Program-made: the position numbers and the translations under genes
Assembly: GCF_036417845.1 (NCBI RefSeq)
Contig: NC_089984.1
Coordinates: 30,105,447-30,169,446, forward strand
Origin: Apteryx mantelli
Taxonomy: Eukaryota > Chordata > Aves > Apterygiformes > Apterygidae
Reading direction: 5' to 3'
Length of the DNA: 64,000 bases
In this document: positions 37,251 to 48,836 of the stretch, piece after piece
Position numbering within the stretch: the stretch's first letter is position 1
Layout: every line of letters begins with the position of its first letter
The notes under the pieces: generated by a model
What the model was told of the DNA's origin: nothing
What the model saw: only the letters and a program-made list of their open reading frames with translations
Databases searched by the model: none

Positions 37251-38267
37251 GAGCCACAGCATCCCTTACTGGCGCCGAAATCCAGGCCTTAAAGGCACCT
37301 TGTTCCAGCTCCTCTTGTTCTTCCCAGGATGGTTCAGGCTGGGGCCAAACTCCCGTGCTACATTTGGCAGCCTGCCCCTTTCAAAACTCCCCTGTGACTG
37401 CAGTCAGGTGCGGTGCAGAAGGTCAAAACCTTCCACGTTTGAGCAATTTCTTGTATTTGGGGGACGGGGGGGACGGGGGGGCGGCTCACGTGCTCTGCCC
37501 CCGAGTCAGCCGCACCGTGACAAGAAGTGACGGAGCATTTTGCAAAGCATCGACTTTTGTTTGCAGGTGGGGGATGCTCTCAGAAGGGATCAGAATAGCT
37601 TGTAGCGTAGGTTTTTCTCAGAAAATTGGCTAGTTTATTGTAGAGCAGGGCTGAAAAGCAGGAAGTTTGCAAGTGGGAGGCAAGGGGAGGTGAAAGTGTG
37701 CACTTGCCTCCTAGGTCCGTGGTTGTGGTGCATTAAAATTCAGTTGCAGCGACTTCAATCCCATTTCCAGCTCTGTGCTGCTTCACAAGGGGAGCCAGCA
37801 ACCTCTTTTCCCCAAGCAAGCTCTGTGTCAGGATGCTCGTCTCTCAATAAGGGTCCTTGATCCTAGTCCCTGGGCTCAGCTGCAGGTGTCTGGAGCCATT
37901 CCCAAGAAAGGCATCTGCCCTTCATGGCTTCTTTGCTCCAGTTCCACCTTCCTCCTCCTCGCCCTTCCTCCCCCTCACACTCTGTGCTGCTCCCTCAGTT
38001 CTGTCTTTCCGGTTGTTGCAAACAATGTCCTTATTCACTCGGTGGCTGTGATTTGGCTGCAAGGGGAAAGAGCGAGTGCAAAGGAGAAGGAAGGAGAGAG
38101 GTAGAGATCCAAGCTCTCCTGCCCTCGGCCAGCTATCCAGTTGGATTTAAAGGGACTGTGTCGAGCAGTCTGGATTTCTGCTCCCTCCCACACCCAGCAC
38201 CCCCCCCTCCAAATTTGGGGTGTCTTAAAATTCTTTATTAAAATCCCAGTGGAATTTGGTTGCATGG

Positions 38268-38350
38268 TGTCATCCAGTACGTGAATTGTGTGGCAATCCT
38301 CGCCTTGCAGACTGGGACAGAAGTGGGGACTTGCCTGAGTGATGGGGCAG
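38268..38350 (-). repeat. Possible MIR-type fragment, reverse orientation
   Basis: AATCCTCGCCTTGCAGACTG, GGACAGAAGTGGGGACTTGC and CTGAGTGATGGGGCAGGCGC partly follow the reverse MIR order. Weak. Confidence 0.35.
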
Positions 38351-40524
38351 GCGCGAGCAAGGAGGGAGGTGCGGTACATGGTAGCAGAGCACGCGCACAC
38401 TGTCTAGTCTAAATTTTTTCATCCTGGTTTCTTAAGGGAACGAGGGCTGTGTAATCATGCTGTTTGTCCATCTGCCCTCCTGTAATAACGTCTGAACCCC
38501 TGGCTAATTGCTGCCCAGTTTGATGGAGGGTGTGAAGTAGCATCCTGAAAGCCAGTGCGCAGAGATTCGGTTGTCTCTCTTGCTGGGAGAATGGCCCTGA
38601 GGGGAGCACAACCTTTATCAGACATCCAAGAGTCCACACAGGCCTCACTTTCCTCGCAAACACCGCAGCTGTAAGCTCCTCCAGGTTTTCACTGCTCCCA
38701 CTCTTGTTTAAAACCAAAGCTGCTTCACAGGGCTCGGGGCACCTTTCTGGCTGTCACGAAACACAAGAAACCGCCAGGCTCCTTCCTAATCCCAGTCGGA
38801 GTCAGGCTGGGGCTGACGTGAAGCTTAGCACCTCCAGGGAAGAGGTGCTGCAGGAGAAAGCGCAGCTTAGACAAAGTTTGCGGCGCACCAAACGCTCATG
38901 CAGACTGGGGTCTTGCCACCAGCTTTCCCCTGGGAAGATCTTCCCGCTGTGGTGGAATAGCCAGGAGAAGGTCTGCATAGCCCTGGAGGCGCAGGACACT
39001 TCCTCCTCCACCTGGCCGCTGGCCGTCCCCGGCACACAGGACTCCCGACTTTCGGCTCTCCTCCGACCCTGTCACAGGGCTTTGCTGCCCAGCATGGCCG
39101 GACCAAGCCGTGACTTGCTCCTGCTGCGCCGGTGGCAACTCCAAGGTCACATTCGGCTGGGCCAGATTTCGTTTGGGGTTTTGAAGCAGGGAAGGGGGAG
39201 CGCTGGGCTCTTGCTGTTGAGCCTGAGAGGGCTCCAGATTGGGCAGGGATATAATCCGCAGCTACCGTGCGCTCAGCGCCGACCGCGGGCTTAGCCCTGT
39301 CCTTCAGGAGAGGACAGCGGTGAGCCCAGCACAAAACAAGCCAGGGAGATGTCTTGCCCGCAGGTTTCTCCGGCTGTGGTCTGCCTGCGAGGTCTCGGGT
39401 GGCTCTGAGCACCATCCTCTGCCCCAGCATCCCCTTTTGCAGCCGGGTAATTGCGGGCCAGGAGAGCGGGGACCGGTGTGCGTCGCAGGACTGAGGCTTG
39501 TGGTACTGGAGTCACATAATGGCTCTCAGATGAGGAGCCCGGATGCCCTGGGTCTTCGAAGCTATTAAACTCTTTACTGTCATCTTTGTGTCTTGTGGCT
39601 TCAGACGTTTAATCTTACAGATGTTCTGGTCTATAATGCCAGCCCTGTCCCCCACCAGACATTCCCCCCCCCCTCACGTAGACGTATGGTTGGAGTTCCT
39701 CCAGCCCAAGTTACCATGAAATTTAGCATCAAGCCCCCAGGGCTCTTCCTGCTCCAGAGTCACGGCCTCGGTGCTGTCACCTCACTAGATGCCTGCAGCG
39801 GGGAGAGGGTGCCCCAACTGAGTGACGGGTCTGTCGGGGCTTAGCTTTAACCCCAGCGCTGGCGTTGCCCGTTGGAAAGTGGGTTGGTTTTGAGGGAGCA
39901 CCAAGCTTCCTCCCCGGTGGCAGTTTCCTCACAATTAGCGCCGGGCAGATAATTATGGCAAATGGTTTGCTCCACAAGCACAGCCCGTCCTTCCTGCTCG
40001 GGCATCCTCCGTGGCCGGGCTTTGATCTGACGGGTGCCTTTTGACTTGGCGAGCAAGTCAGCAAGCCGTTTCTCTGTGCGCGATCCCGCCAGGACCCATT
40101 GCGCACGTCCTCGCCAGAGGGAGATTTTGCAGTGCTTTCTTTTCTTTGTGCAGAGACGTTCCCCCAAATAGTGTTTCACTCCCGACGTGTGATTACGGGT
40201 ATTCGCAGTACCCCAAACCAGCCCAACTTCTAATAAACGCACCCAGGGATTCACCCCGCTCGGCCTACGGATAATTGAGCAAAGGATAATCTCACTTAAC
40301 TTCTCCTTCCCCCTTCAGCAGGCCTGTGGCCTCCTTGGGGTTAATGCCCATCGCGTGCTTGCAGCGTGGTGCCTGTCTCACCTCCTCCGAGGTTGCAGCT
40401 TGCCTTTTTCCCCCTGAGAGAAGAGGGAGATTACATTTAATTCCAGCGGAATAAGCCAGTGTCCAGCAAGTACCACTGTCTCGCTGGGGCCTGTTGGAGC
40501 TAGATAGAGCATCCACTTACCCCA

Positions 40525-40610
40525 GCCGCAGATTAATTTATTAATTAATTTGTCAGATTAATTCACATCAGCTCTCTGCTGGCTTTGGCATATGATATCC
40601 CTCCTTGCTC
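40525..40610. promoter_or_regulatory. AT-rich block with TAATTA words
   Basis: TTAATTTATTAATTAATTTG followed by TCAGATTAATTCACATCAGC. Repeated ATTA/TAATTA homeodomain words. Part may simply be low-complexity sequence. Confidence 0.25.
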
Positions 40611-40899
40611 AGGGAGTCCGTTTATTGCTCTGACAACTGTGGTGGGAGATAACAACAGATTTGGGATTGGAGGGGCCTAATCCTTCCAGGAGCTGAGGAC
40701 CCTCCTCGTGTGTTCAGCTTGCAGATGAAAGGCACAGTCATTGCCTTCTGTATATGTTTTGCACTACCTTCCTCCTCCAAAACCTGCAGCTGGAGGGTCT
40801 CTGACCACCTTCCTGTGCTTGCACCTGCTGTGGTTTTACTCCTAGTCTTTCAGGCAGATTATTTTTGGTGGCCATTCTGCAAGCTCACAGGACCTCCTC

Positions 40900-40985
40900 A
40901 TGTCTCAGAAGGCAAACTAAGATCATCATTGACTTGCTTAGAGTCCAAGAAGGACTCACGTAAGAGGAATATACATGGAGAGAGC
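40900..40985 (-). repeat. Possible MIR-type fragment, reverse orientation
   Basis: GGCAAACTAAGATCATCATT, then GACTTGCTTAGAGTCCAAGA echoes reverse MIR (AAACTGAGGCACAGAG, GACTTGCTCAAGGTCACA). Weak. Confidence 0.4.
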
Positions 40986-41436
40986 TCCGGTTATCCCAAC
41001 ATCAAGGTCATGCATGAAATATGAGAAATTACCCTGAGAAATTCTGATCCTGGAGGAGGAGGAGGAGGAGTTCATGACTTCAGAAATACCAGATTTGGGA
41101 GGGGATGGAAGGGAAAGGGATATATTTTCCTTTTCAAAATACCTAAGGAATTCGATCTGTGCTATAGAGACAATGAAATTTCTCTCCTCAGTGCCAGAAG
41201 GGGTAGTTTATACCCATGTGTCTTGTTAAGGCTTCGGTTGCTGTGGGTGAAAAACCCTCCCATCCCACTGCAACCTCAGATACGTATGGTTTTTAAATCA
41301 CTCTAAAATCAAGAGAGTGACTCAAATGTGAAATTAAAAAAAAGAAAATGCTGTGTCCTCTATTCTCTCAGATTTCTAAGCCTTTGGGTTGTATTTCAGC
41401 CACTTTTCCCAGCTGTGAGGGACTATTAAATTAGCT

Positions 41437-41478
41437 TTATATATATATATATATATATATAAAAATATATATATAAAG
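41437..41478. repeat. TA microsatellite
   Basis: (TA)n of about 11-12 units, an AAAA interruption and a further (TA)n run. Highly self-complementary. Confidence 0.95.
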
Positions 41479-42899
41479 TTATGTATATGTTTATAATTTC
41501 ATGTAATCATACAAGTCCAGGAGTTGGAACCTTAAAAACATGTGGCATACTGTGAGATTTGTTAAAAATTGCAAAAGTTGGCAACTGGGCCGTGGCAACT
41601 GCAGGACAGTGGAAAGGCAGAAGAAGGTACCGGCGTGTCCAGGACTGCCTGGTCAACCCCGTGGCTCCCTCCCTCACGTCAGCAGGGCTGGCTGGGCTGC
41701 AGTCGGGCCCCGAACGTGCGAGTGATGAGAAACGGTGGGTGCCCCTGCGAGGGCGGCCCTGCAGCGTCGGGGAGAGAGCCGGGCCCGACGGACCGACGCG
41801 GGGTGGGTCTGGCTGCGCGCGGTGGAGACGGCGAGTCTCTCCCGGCAGGGAGGGAGGCATAGAGAAGGGCTTGGTGTGAAGGCTCGGTATGTTTTTTGGC
41901 TCTGCGGCTTGGAGAGGGAGAAATTCAGTCTGTGCTGCGAGATCTGCCCGGCTCCCGGGCTCGGTCAGCCTTCGGCACGCTGAGTAGTTGTCAGCCGTTC
42001 GGCAGATTGGGCCGGGGTTAACCCCACCACCGTCCTTAGCAAGCCAGGCTTTCTGGGCATCAGTGGCCAGTCTCCTGGCAGGGCGCAGGGAGGACAGCAT
42101 TTCATCTTCCCTGTTCGTCTCTAGAGATGGACATTGCTACAGCACCTCCGTGTCCGGCTCGCTTTGCCTGGTCCCTAAGGGTGCGGACGCATTTCGCTGA
42201 GCGGCAGGAGCGCTGTGCGTGCAGGGGGCAGGCGGTCACCAAGTCTGTGACCGGGCAATCGTTTCCCAGCCGAGATGAGGCCAGACCTGTCCGAGATGGG
42301 CAGGGAGGGTTGGGGAACCCCTGGGAGGATGAGGAGGTCTCCTGGGGCCTGGCCAAGCCCAACCACTTGCAATAACCAGCCACTGGGCCTCCAGAGGGAG
42401 GGTCCCACTGGGACCAGCAGACTCCTGGAGGTGGCTCTTGCATTGGGAGCTGCTGGCTGGCCAGTGCTCAGTGTGTCCTTGTGGTCGTGCCTTTGGTGGG
42501 CCATGGCGTGCCACATGGCCTCACCACGGTGGGCTCCAGTGCCTCGCCACCTGTCTTCAGCGCTGCCAGTGCTGGAAACGCTCACTGCTTTCACTGGAGC
42601 CACCAAAACGTCCAGGATCCCTTGGAGCTTCGTTCCTTGCCAGGACTGGAGATGTGCTAATGAATCGCAAGAGCAGGGTCGTGGGGTGGCTTTTGCTCAC
42701 CTGCGCCGCAGCGTGGGGTGTAGGTGGGCACCTCAGCCCTCCCCGCGGATGTGGCCGGGGACGGAGTCTCTGCTCAGCACCTGCTGCATTTTCTGCAGCG
42801 GGAAAGCTTTTCGGAAGCGTTTACCCTGGCTCTCCCTGGCTGCCGTTTGCGACTCTCACCACTGCGGGTTCCTGGAAATCCCAGGGCTGCCTGGAGCTG

Positions 42900-43620
42900 G
42901 GCGCGCTGACGGGCTGGTGGGATTTGCCCGGTGTCCGGAGATCGGAGGGTGCGGAAGTCCCAGCAGCAGGCAGCGAGCAGGCTCTGCCCCACGTAAGGCG
43001 ACAGGCAGCGCTGGGAGCTCGGCGCGCGGGGCTGGCGCGGGCGGCTCTCCCGTCAGTCGACCGCGATTTCGGCGGGGAAATTCCAGCGAGCGGGGTGATG
43101 AAGTGGCAGCCGCGCTCCGCCGCGCGGCTTTCCTTCGGGAACGGAAGCGAATCGCGCTGGCAGCCCACCGTGCCCCTCCGACGCTCCTGGCTGATCCCGG
43201 CCGTGCCGAGGCTGGAGGTGCTGGAGACCTTCCGAAAAACAAGAGGCGGGAGGAGGCTTCAAATTCCTGCTCGTGCGTCGAGTCGGAGGTGACAGCCTTT
43301 CCCTGCAATGCAATTAATCCCGGCAGCGCTTCTGCCGCCCTCCCCCTCCCGCCTCGTCCAGGAATTAATTACTTGATTATAAATCCCCGCGTGGCGGTTT
43401 GTCGTAGCGAGAATCCCCTCGCAATTCGGCCTCGCTGCCGGCCGCTCTCCGTCTCGCTAACGCTGTGGGGCCATCGCGGGCGAGCCGAACCCCTTTCTCC
43501 TCCCGCGGTCGCCACCGGCGGCTTTTCCCGCCGGCCGAGCCGGTGCCCGGGGCCCTGCGCGTGCCTCCTGGCGGGAAAGCCGGGCGGCGGTGCCAAGCCG
43601 GGGAGCAGATGACTCAGACA
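42900..43620. promoter_or_regulatory. Intronic CpG island with homeodomain-motif core
   Basis: The densest CpG block inside intron 1, about 1.7 kb before exon 2. Embedded in it at 43362-43385 is GAATTAATTACTTGATTATA, a cluster of TAATTA/GATTA words. A 445-codon open frame (42275-43612) crosses it but has no domain or plausible composition. It could be an internal promoter (for a short TRIM8 transcript starting before exon 2) or an enhancer. Confidence 0.4.
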
Positions 43621-45303
43621 CTTGTAGCCATTTTGGGGTTTTTCACGCCTTATGTTTTGTAGGGGGTGGCGGTGGGGGGAGGGGGTTGACGTGAGCCTGT
43701 GTTTTTTGTCTGTCTCCTGCTGGAAAATGTATGGGCTGCTCTTCCCAGAAGGAGAGCTCTGCTTTTTTTTTTTTTTTTTTTTAAATGAAGTTGATTTCAG
43801 GGGTGTTTTGGAAAGCCCGTCTCCTCCTGCCCACCGGGACAGAGCTCTCTGCTGCCACGGGAGCAGAACTGAAAACACGTCCCTGTTCGGTCCAGTGCAA
43901 CCAAACCTCTTCTTTAACCTCGCTTACAAAAGAGCCGTGACAATGTATCACGCGGATCGGGCGGGGAGATAGATGCCTTCAGACATGCCCTGCTCCAGCC
44001 GCTTGCCCCTACGGCACGAGCAGACCTGGGCAGATGCCAGCAGAGCAAAGTCGCCCGGATGGTGGTGCCCTTCCTCCCTGCAGCCCTGCGTGGGGCACAA
44101 GGGCCGGGGCGACGATGCTCCGGTGGCCTCTTCCCTCCCCGGTGAGCCCGTGTTTGTCGGAAATGAGCCCGGGCACTCTGGACTCCGAGCTGCACTGTCG
44201 GGAATTTGTCTTCTCTCTGCCACCAACCTACCGTGCAACCTCGAGTGTTTCTCCCCGCTCCTCTCCCTGCTCCCTAGATATCGCTGCCGGCCCCCACCAA
44301 GGGCTCATCCAGCTTCGTGCTGTGCCAAGGGCCGGTCGTGTCAGATCAGCGTCGACCAGGTCCTTCCCCTTGCAGCAGGTCACGGCCGGGGTCTGACCGC
44401 GTCCCTTTGGCCCCAAGGGGCTGCCGGCAGTGGGGATGGGTTTAATCCTGCCCAGCTGCTGGTGAGGGCACCATGCACAAGCCAGGTTGTCGAGCTGCTT
44501 GCTGGGGATAAGGTTTTGTCCTGGTTATTAGGCCGATTGCTGAGGCCCAGCCCCGAGGAGCGAGTCGGGGGCTGGCAGCGTGGCGGGGAGGGCGAAAGCG
44601 GGCTGCGTGCCCCCTCGCTCTGTCCCTCCCGATTACACTGACGCTGGCTCTGGGGCTTGTCACGGAAGGGCGAAAGGATTTGGCACGGCGTACGGGTCTG
44701 CGAGGGGGAAGGCGGATGTCTCGCGGGAGCCTGCTGGGGATGGGTGATGGGCCTCCAAGCAGCCCTGCCGTAGCCCGAGATGAGCTGCTAGGCCATGGGG
44801 ATGCTGCCCCATGCTGGGTGTCTCTGTGGGGAGATGCTGGCACTGGCAGCCTCCATCCTGGCTGGGGATTGGAGGTCAAACATGAGCCGAGCAGGAGCTG
44901 GCGGTGGTGCTGGGTACGGCGAGGAGTGCTGCTTGGGGTCCACGAGCTGGGTGCGCGTGTGGCTGAAGTGTGCGCTCCATCCAGGGCACCTAAACGCAAG
45001 GTCTCCAGCCCGTAAAGAGGCCCAGCATGCACAACCATCGTGCAAGACCATTGAAAGAGTGAGTTTTCCGTCTCAACCAGTTGCGCTGGGACTGATCCCA
45101 GCCATGTGCAGGATTTTGGCTTAGCAGGGACATCCCGGCATGCTTGGAGACCCAGGAGGAAAAGCCAGGTTGTTCCTCCTGGGGAGCATAGGTAGAGCTG
45201 GTGCCAGCAGCACCGAAGCTTCCCAGCGCGCGTGGCTGTGCATGTTGCTGCCACGGACGGCTCTCCTGTCTCTGACAGCCGCTCCCCTCTCTTGTCCCTG
45301 CAG

Positions 45304-45399
45304 AAGATGCTGATGAAGCAGCAGGACCGCCTGGAGGAGCGGGAGCAAGACATCGAAGAGCAGCTCTACAAGCTGGAATCGGACAAGCGGCTGGTCGAG
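45304..45399 (+). CDS. TRIM8: TRIM8 exon 2: start of coiled coil (residues 191-222)
   Basis: The exon follows a CCCTGCAG acceptor and encodes KMLMKQQDRLEEREQDIEEQ, then LYKLESDKRLVE, the beginning of the TRIM coiled coil that drives homodimerisation and spaces the RING domains. Ninety-six nucleotides, phase 0 at both ends. The donor is GAG then GTAGCT, weaker than consensus at +4. The sequence is nearly identical to human TRIM8 here. Confidence 0.97.
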
Positions 45400-46302
45400 G
45401 TAGCTGATGCTTTTGGCCATGCTGTGGCTGACCCTGCGGACCATCACTCTCTGGCACTGTGGGGCCTGGCTTCTGCCGGGGGGGTGGTTAGCAGTGACCC
45501 CAGAGCCACGTGGACAAGGAGGAGGAGGGAGGACAGTGCAGGGGAGGAACTGCCAGCCAGCCCAGCTGGTACGTGGTGTCTCCATTTTGGTCCTGGCAGT
45601 CCTCCTTTTGGGGGACATGTTGGGGGCTGCCCCACAGCCTCATGGGTCTTGGGGTGAGTAGTGAGGCCAGGAAAAGGTCTGGAGGTGGGAGATCACAAAA
45701 CAGGGATGTGGTGGGGAGCTGCTGAAATCCCCTGGGCGTGGAAGGTGGGTGCTTTGCTGGGACACAGATAAAATGAGATTTGCTCTTGGTCCTTGAAGCC
45801 CCTCGGCCTCTCAAGGCATGGAGGGGAGGGCTATGGAGCATGGTGTGTCCCCAGCTTGGGGTTTGGAGGGCTCAGTGGTGGGGATGGGGTTAGGGATGGG
45901 GTTGGGGATAGGCAGAGTTTTCTCGAGGGAGCACACCGGGACCCAGACTGCAGCTGCGCCAGCCGGTCTGCACACGCACCTGCCTTGGTGGTGCGGGGAG
46001 CTGCTTGGCTTTAGACCCTGGGAGGTGATCCCCCCCCCAGCCCCCATGACATAGATCCAGGGGATCTACTGGATCAGCAGAGCCTCCGCACTAGCTCCGA
46101 TGGGCTTCCTGGCACACAGGAATCCTATATGGCAGCTGGCCACAGGGTTTGCTCTGTGTGAGCATCCCTGCAGGAGAGCAGAGGTGCAAGTGCAGCTCTC
46201 GGTCCATACCTGCCCCGCTGGGGGAGGGAACCAGGTGTTCTGGGACATCACGGAGAAGGTCGGGGGGTGTGGAGGAGGCTGACCCTGCTCCTATGCCCCC
46301 AG
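45400..46302 (+). other. TRIM8: TRIM8 intron 2
   Basis: 903 bp from GTAGCT to CCCCCAG. It contains a short G-rich repeat near 45880-45911 (GGGATGGGGTTAGGGATGGG) with telomere-like and quadruplex-like spacing. No exon seen. Confidence 0.95.
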
Positions 46303-46536
46303 GAGAAGGTGAGCCAGCTGAAGGACGAGGTGCGTCTGCAGTACGAGAAGATGCACCAGATCTTGGACGAGGACTTGCGGAAAACCATGGAGATCCTGGA
46401 CAAGGCCCAGGCCAAGTTTTGCAACGAGAATGCGGCCCAGGTCCTTCACCTCAACGAGCGCATGCAGGAGGCCAAGAAGCTCCTCAGCTCCGTCCAGGTC
46501 ATGTTCGACAAAACCGAGGACATCAACTTCATGAAG
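46303..46536 (+). CDS. TRIM8: TRIM8 exon 3: coiled coil (residues 223-300)
   Basis: It starts EKVSQLKDEVRLQYEKMHQI after a CTATGCCCCCAG acceptor and ends FDKTEDINFMK at an AAG/GTGAGA donor. 234 nucleotides, phase 0 at both ends. It continues the coiled coil (heptad-like leucines and charged residues) and is collinear with human TRIM8, with conservative changes. There is no gap or frameshift. Confidence 0.97.
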
Positions 46537-47410
46537 GTGAGAAGAGCAGTCCCTGCTGGGGATGAGAAGGGGGGGGTTGGCTGTACGGGAGCCAGGAGGT
46601 CAGGGAGGGATGGGGCACAGCAAGGAGCAGGCTGGGGCCACCGTCGGCTCCAGCAGCCAGTTGGTGTAACACGGATTAGCTGATTTCTCCAGGGGGCTCG
46701 GTGGTGGCAGGAAGGTGAGGAGGAGCAGGGGACATTCAGCCTCCTCAAGCCCAGCAGGGATCAGTGCAAGGAGGGAGTGACCAAGGACATGCTGCAGCTA
46801 GAAATGGGTCGGGGCAGCCTGTGCTGGGGGAGAGGAGCTTTTGGGGCTTAGAGCCCTCCTGAGCCCTGCTGGACTCAAGGCTGTCCTAGCCACAGGTCCT
46901 GGAGCCGGTGCCCAGACAGGGGTGACCCCTTTGCTCTCCGAGACGGGGAGGGCAGCAGGATTTCCCAAAGCTGAAGGAGATGCACCGTCTCTGCCTGCGG
47001 GAGGGACTGGATGAGCTCTCCCATCTCCTGATCCCCTCCAGGCCTAATCCCCTCCTCACATGCCCTGAACAGCTCCGCTCTGGGCTGTAGAGATGACAGA
47101 GCCCTCCCCCTCCTCCCGCCGAGCTCCGGGGGCGCCTGGGGCCTTAGCAAAGAGGCTTTCCTGGGAACCGGGCGCCTCGGCGGCCAGGCGGGGTGACACC
47201 CTTTGGGATCGCACGGGGCTGTGATCCGGGGCATCCGCAGGAGGGCCAAGGCAAGGAGCACGGGGGGATTTGGGGCAGCTGGAGAGCTGCTGGGGGTGAC
47301 CCAGCCTGGGGGTGGCCTCTGGGCTGGCACATGTCCTGGGGACAGGACGGGAGACGCTGGTGGGTGCAGGGACTCTCCTTACTGACCAGGGCTTCTCCTT
47401 CCCCTCCTAG
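46537..47410 (+). other. TRIM8: TRIM8 intron 3
   Basis: 874 bp from GTGAGA to the CCCTCCTAG acceptor. No feature of note; the open frames on the minus strand are chance. Confidence 0.95.
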
Positions 47411-47442
47411 AACACCAAGTCTGTGAAAATCTTAATGGACAG
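47411..47442 (+). CDS. TRIM8: TRIM8 exon 4: 32-nt exon (residues 301-311, part)
   Basis: A very short exon, NTKSVKILMD plus the first two bases of the R311 codon, bounded by CCCTCCTAG and AG then GTAAGC. Its length is not a multiple of three, so skipping it would shift the frame. The identical peptide is present in human TRIM8, which confirms that the exon is real. Confidence 0.96.
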
Positions 47443-48026
47443 GTAAGCGCGACAGGCAGGTGTGTTCGGAGGGGAAGGGGGCTGTGGCGGGAGGCGGCGG
47501 CATGACAGACGGATGAGGAGCAGGGCCAGGGATGCTGCAGGGCCTGGGAGAAGCATGCTCCGTGCCTCGGTTTCCCTCTTTGTCCAGGGAGGATAAGAAA
47601 TCCTCTCCCAGGGGCTTTGAATCAAGTTCTCCCCTTGGCCTAGAGGAAATACTCAGCTTTGTTATAAGTTAACCGCCGGGTGCATGCGGGGAGCTGGGGT
47701 GGCGATGTGGGAGCTTGTGGGGGTGCTGGGTGCGGGGCCAGGGCCGGGGCTGCCGGAGGTGCGCGGCAGACGCGGGATGTTCAAAGCAAGGCTGGACAGA
47801 GCCACATCCTGCCCTGAGCTGCCGGGAAAGGCACCAGCCAGGAGAAGAGAGCCGGTTCTCCGCTGCCGTCAGCACTGCCTCCGTATGGAGGGCCTTCAGC
47901 AGGTGTTCGGGCCCCGGAAGGGTGCAGGGGAAGGAACTGAAGCGGGAGCGACTGGGGGCAGTGTGACCCTCACCCGAGTGTGTGTTGTCCCTCACCCTTC
48001 TCCTCTCTGCCCGCGGTCCCCAACAG
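47443..48026 (+). other. TRIM8: TRIM8 intron 4
   Basis: 584 bp from GTAAGC to CCCCAACAG. No feature of note. Confidence 0.95.
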
Positions 48027-48142
48027 GACCCAGAACTGTACAGGTGGCAGCCTGCCCCCACCCAAAATTGGCCACCTCAACTCCAAGCTCTTCCTGAACG
48101 AGATCGCCAAGAAGGAGAAGCAGCTCAGGAAGTTGCTGGAAG
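48027..48142 (+). CDS. TRIM8: TRIM8 exon 5: post-coiled-coil linker (residues 311-350)
   Basis: Completes the R311 codon and reads TQNCTGGSLPPPKIGHLNSK, then LFLNEIAKKEKQLRKLLEG, leaving one base for the next exon. The stretch after KIGHLNSKLFLNE is nearly identical to human, while NCTGGSLPPP replaces the human TCTSSSLSPT without a length change. 116 nucleotides; donor GAAG then GTGGGT. Confidence 0.97.
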
Positions 48143-48836
48143 GTGGGTGACGCCTGCAGGCCTGTGTCAAGCCACCTCGTGCCGTGCCTCTCCGAGCACT
48201 TGTGCAGAGGCTGTGCTTTGGGGTGGTGCCACGGAGGGGCTGGCCGTCAGCAGGAAAAGTCCGCGGGAAGACGGGGGCTCAGCCTGTGGGCAGGGATGGC
48301 TGGGTACCGAGGTGGTCCCTTGCTTACAGCCCACGCCTGGGAGCAGACCAGGTCCTGCAGAAGCTTTCCAGTCCTCTCGTAGGGGATTTGGGTTGTGTCA
48401 GCCAGGCTGCCCTGCTGCGATGCTCTGCGGCAGATCCTGGTCACAAGCGCTTTGGGAGTGAGCTGTGCGCAGGCTCAGCCCGTGCACGTTGGGGGAGCGG
48501 CGCTTGGGACCCGTCCAAGCCTGCAGGCAGGGTCGCCAGGGGGCCCTGCAGATAGGTGACCCCTCTCTTTGCTGCCAGCAGGGCAGCCTGGGCCATCCTC
48601 AGCGCATGTAGGGCCAGAGCGCGGGTCTCAGGGCTGGCTTTGATGCCGTTTGGGTCACCCAGCCAGAGCGCCCCGGGTCTGCCCTGCGCCGTGCAGAAGG
48701 CAAGCCGGGCCGCTCGCCTCCGTACGCCGCCGCAGAGCCTTTGCGCTCAGGGACGGGTTTGGCAGCGCAGCTTCCCCCCGGGGAAGGGCCGTCGGGGGGC
48801 ATCTGATGTGGACGCGCTTCTGTTGCCCTTCCGCAG
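48143..48836 (+). other. TRIM8: TRIM8 intron 5
   Basis: 694 bp from GTGGGT to CCCTTCCGCAG. It holds a CTCF-like CCAGGGGGC word near 48536. The open frame continuing from about 48650 into exon 6 is simply readthrough of intron sequence. Confidence 0.95.

Larger units (their letters stand above)
14445..45303 (+). other. TRIM8: TRIM8 intron 1 (30.9 kb)
   Basis: It runs from the GTAAGT donor to the CCCTGCAG acceptor before exon 2. No second gene or coding exon was recognised on either strand. Contents include several MIR fragments, simple repeats, CpG-rich patches (about 23590-23960, 27240-27620, 30010-30260, 36900-37250, 41640-42020 and 42900-43620) and AT-rich blocks that look like possible regulatory elements. 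The human TRIM8 gene as a whole is, from memory, about 14 kb, so this intron is markedly longer. Stretches not listed separately show nothing I can name. Confidence 0.9.

Noticed and set aside
42275-43612. A 445-codon open frame on the plus strand, the longest in the window
   Set aside because: It has no domain, transmembrane or repeat pattern and is rich in residues favoured by GC-rich random sequence. Other frames are also open across the same CpG island, and no splice or promoter evidence supports a gene.
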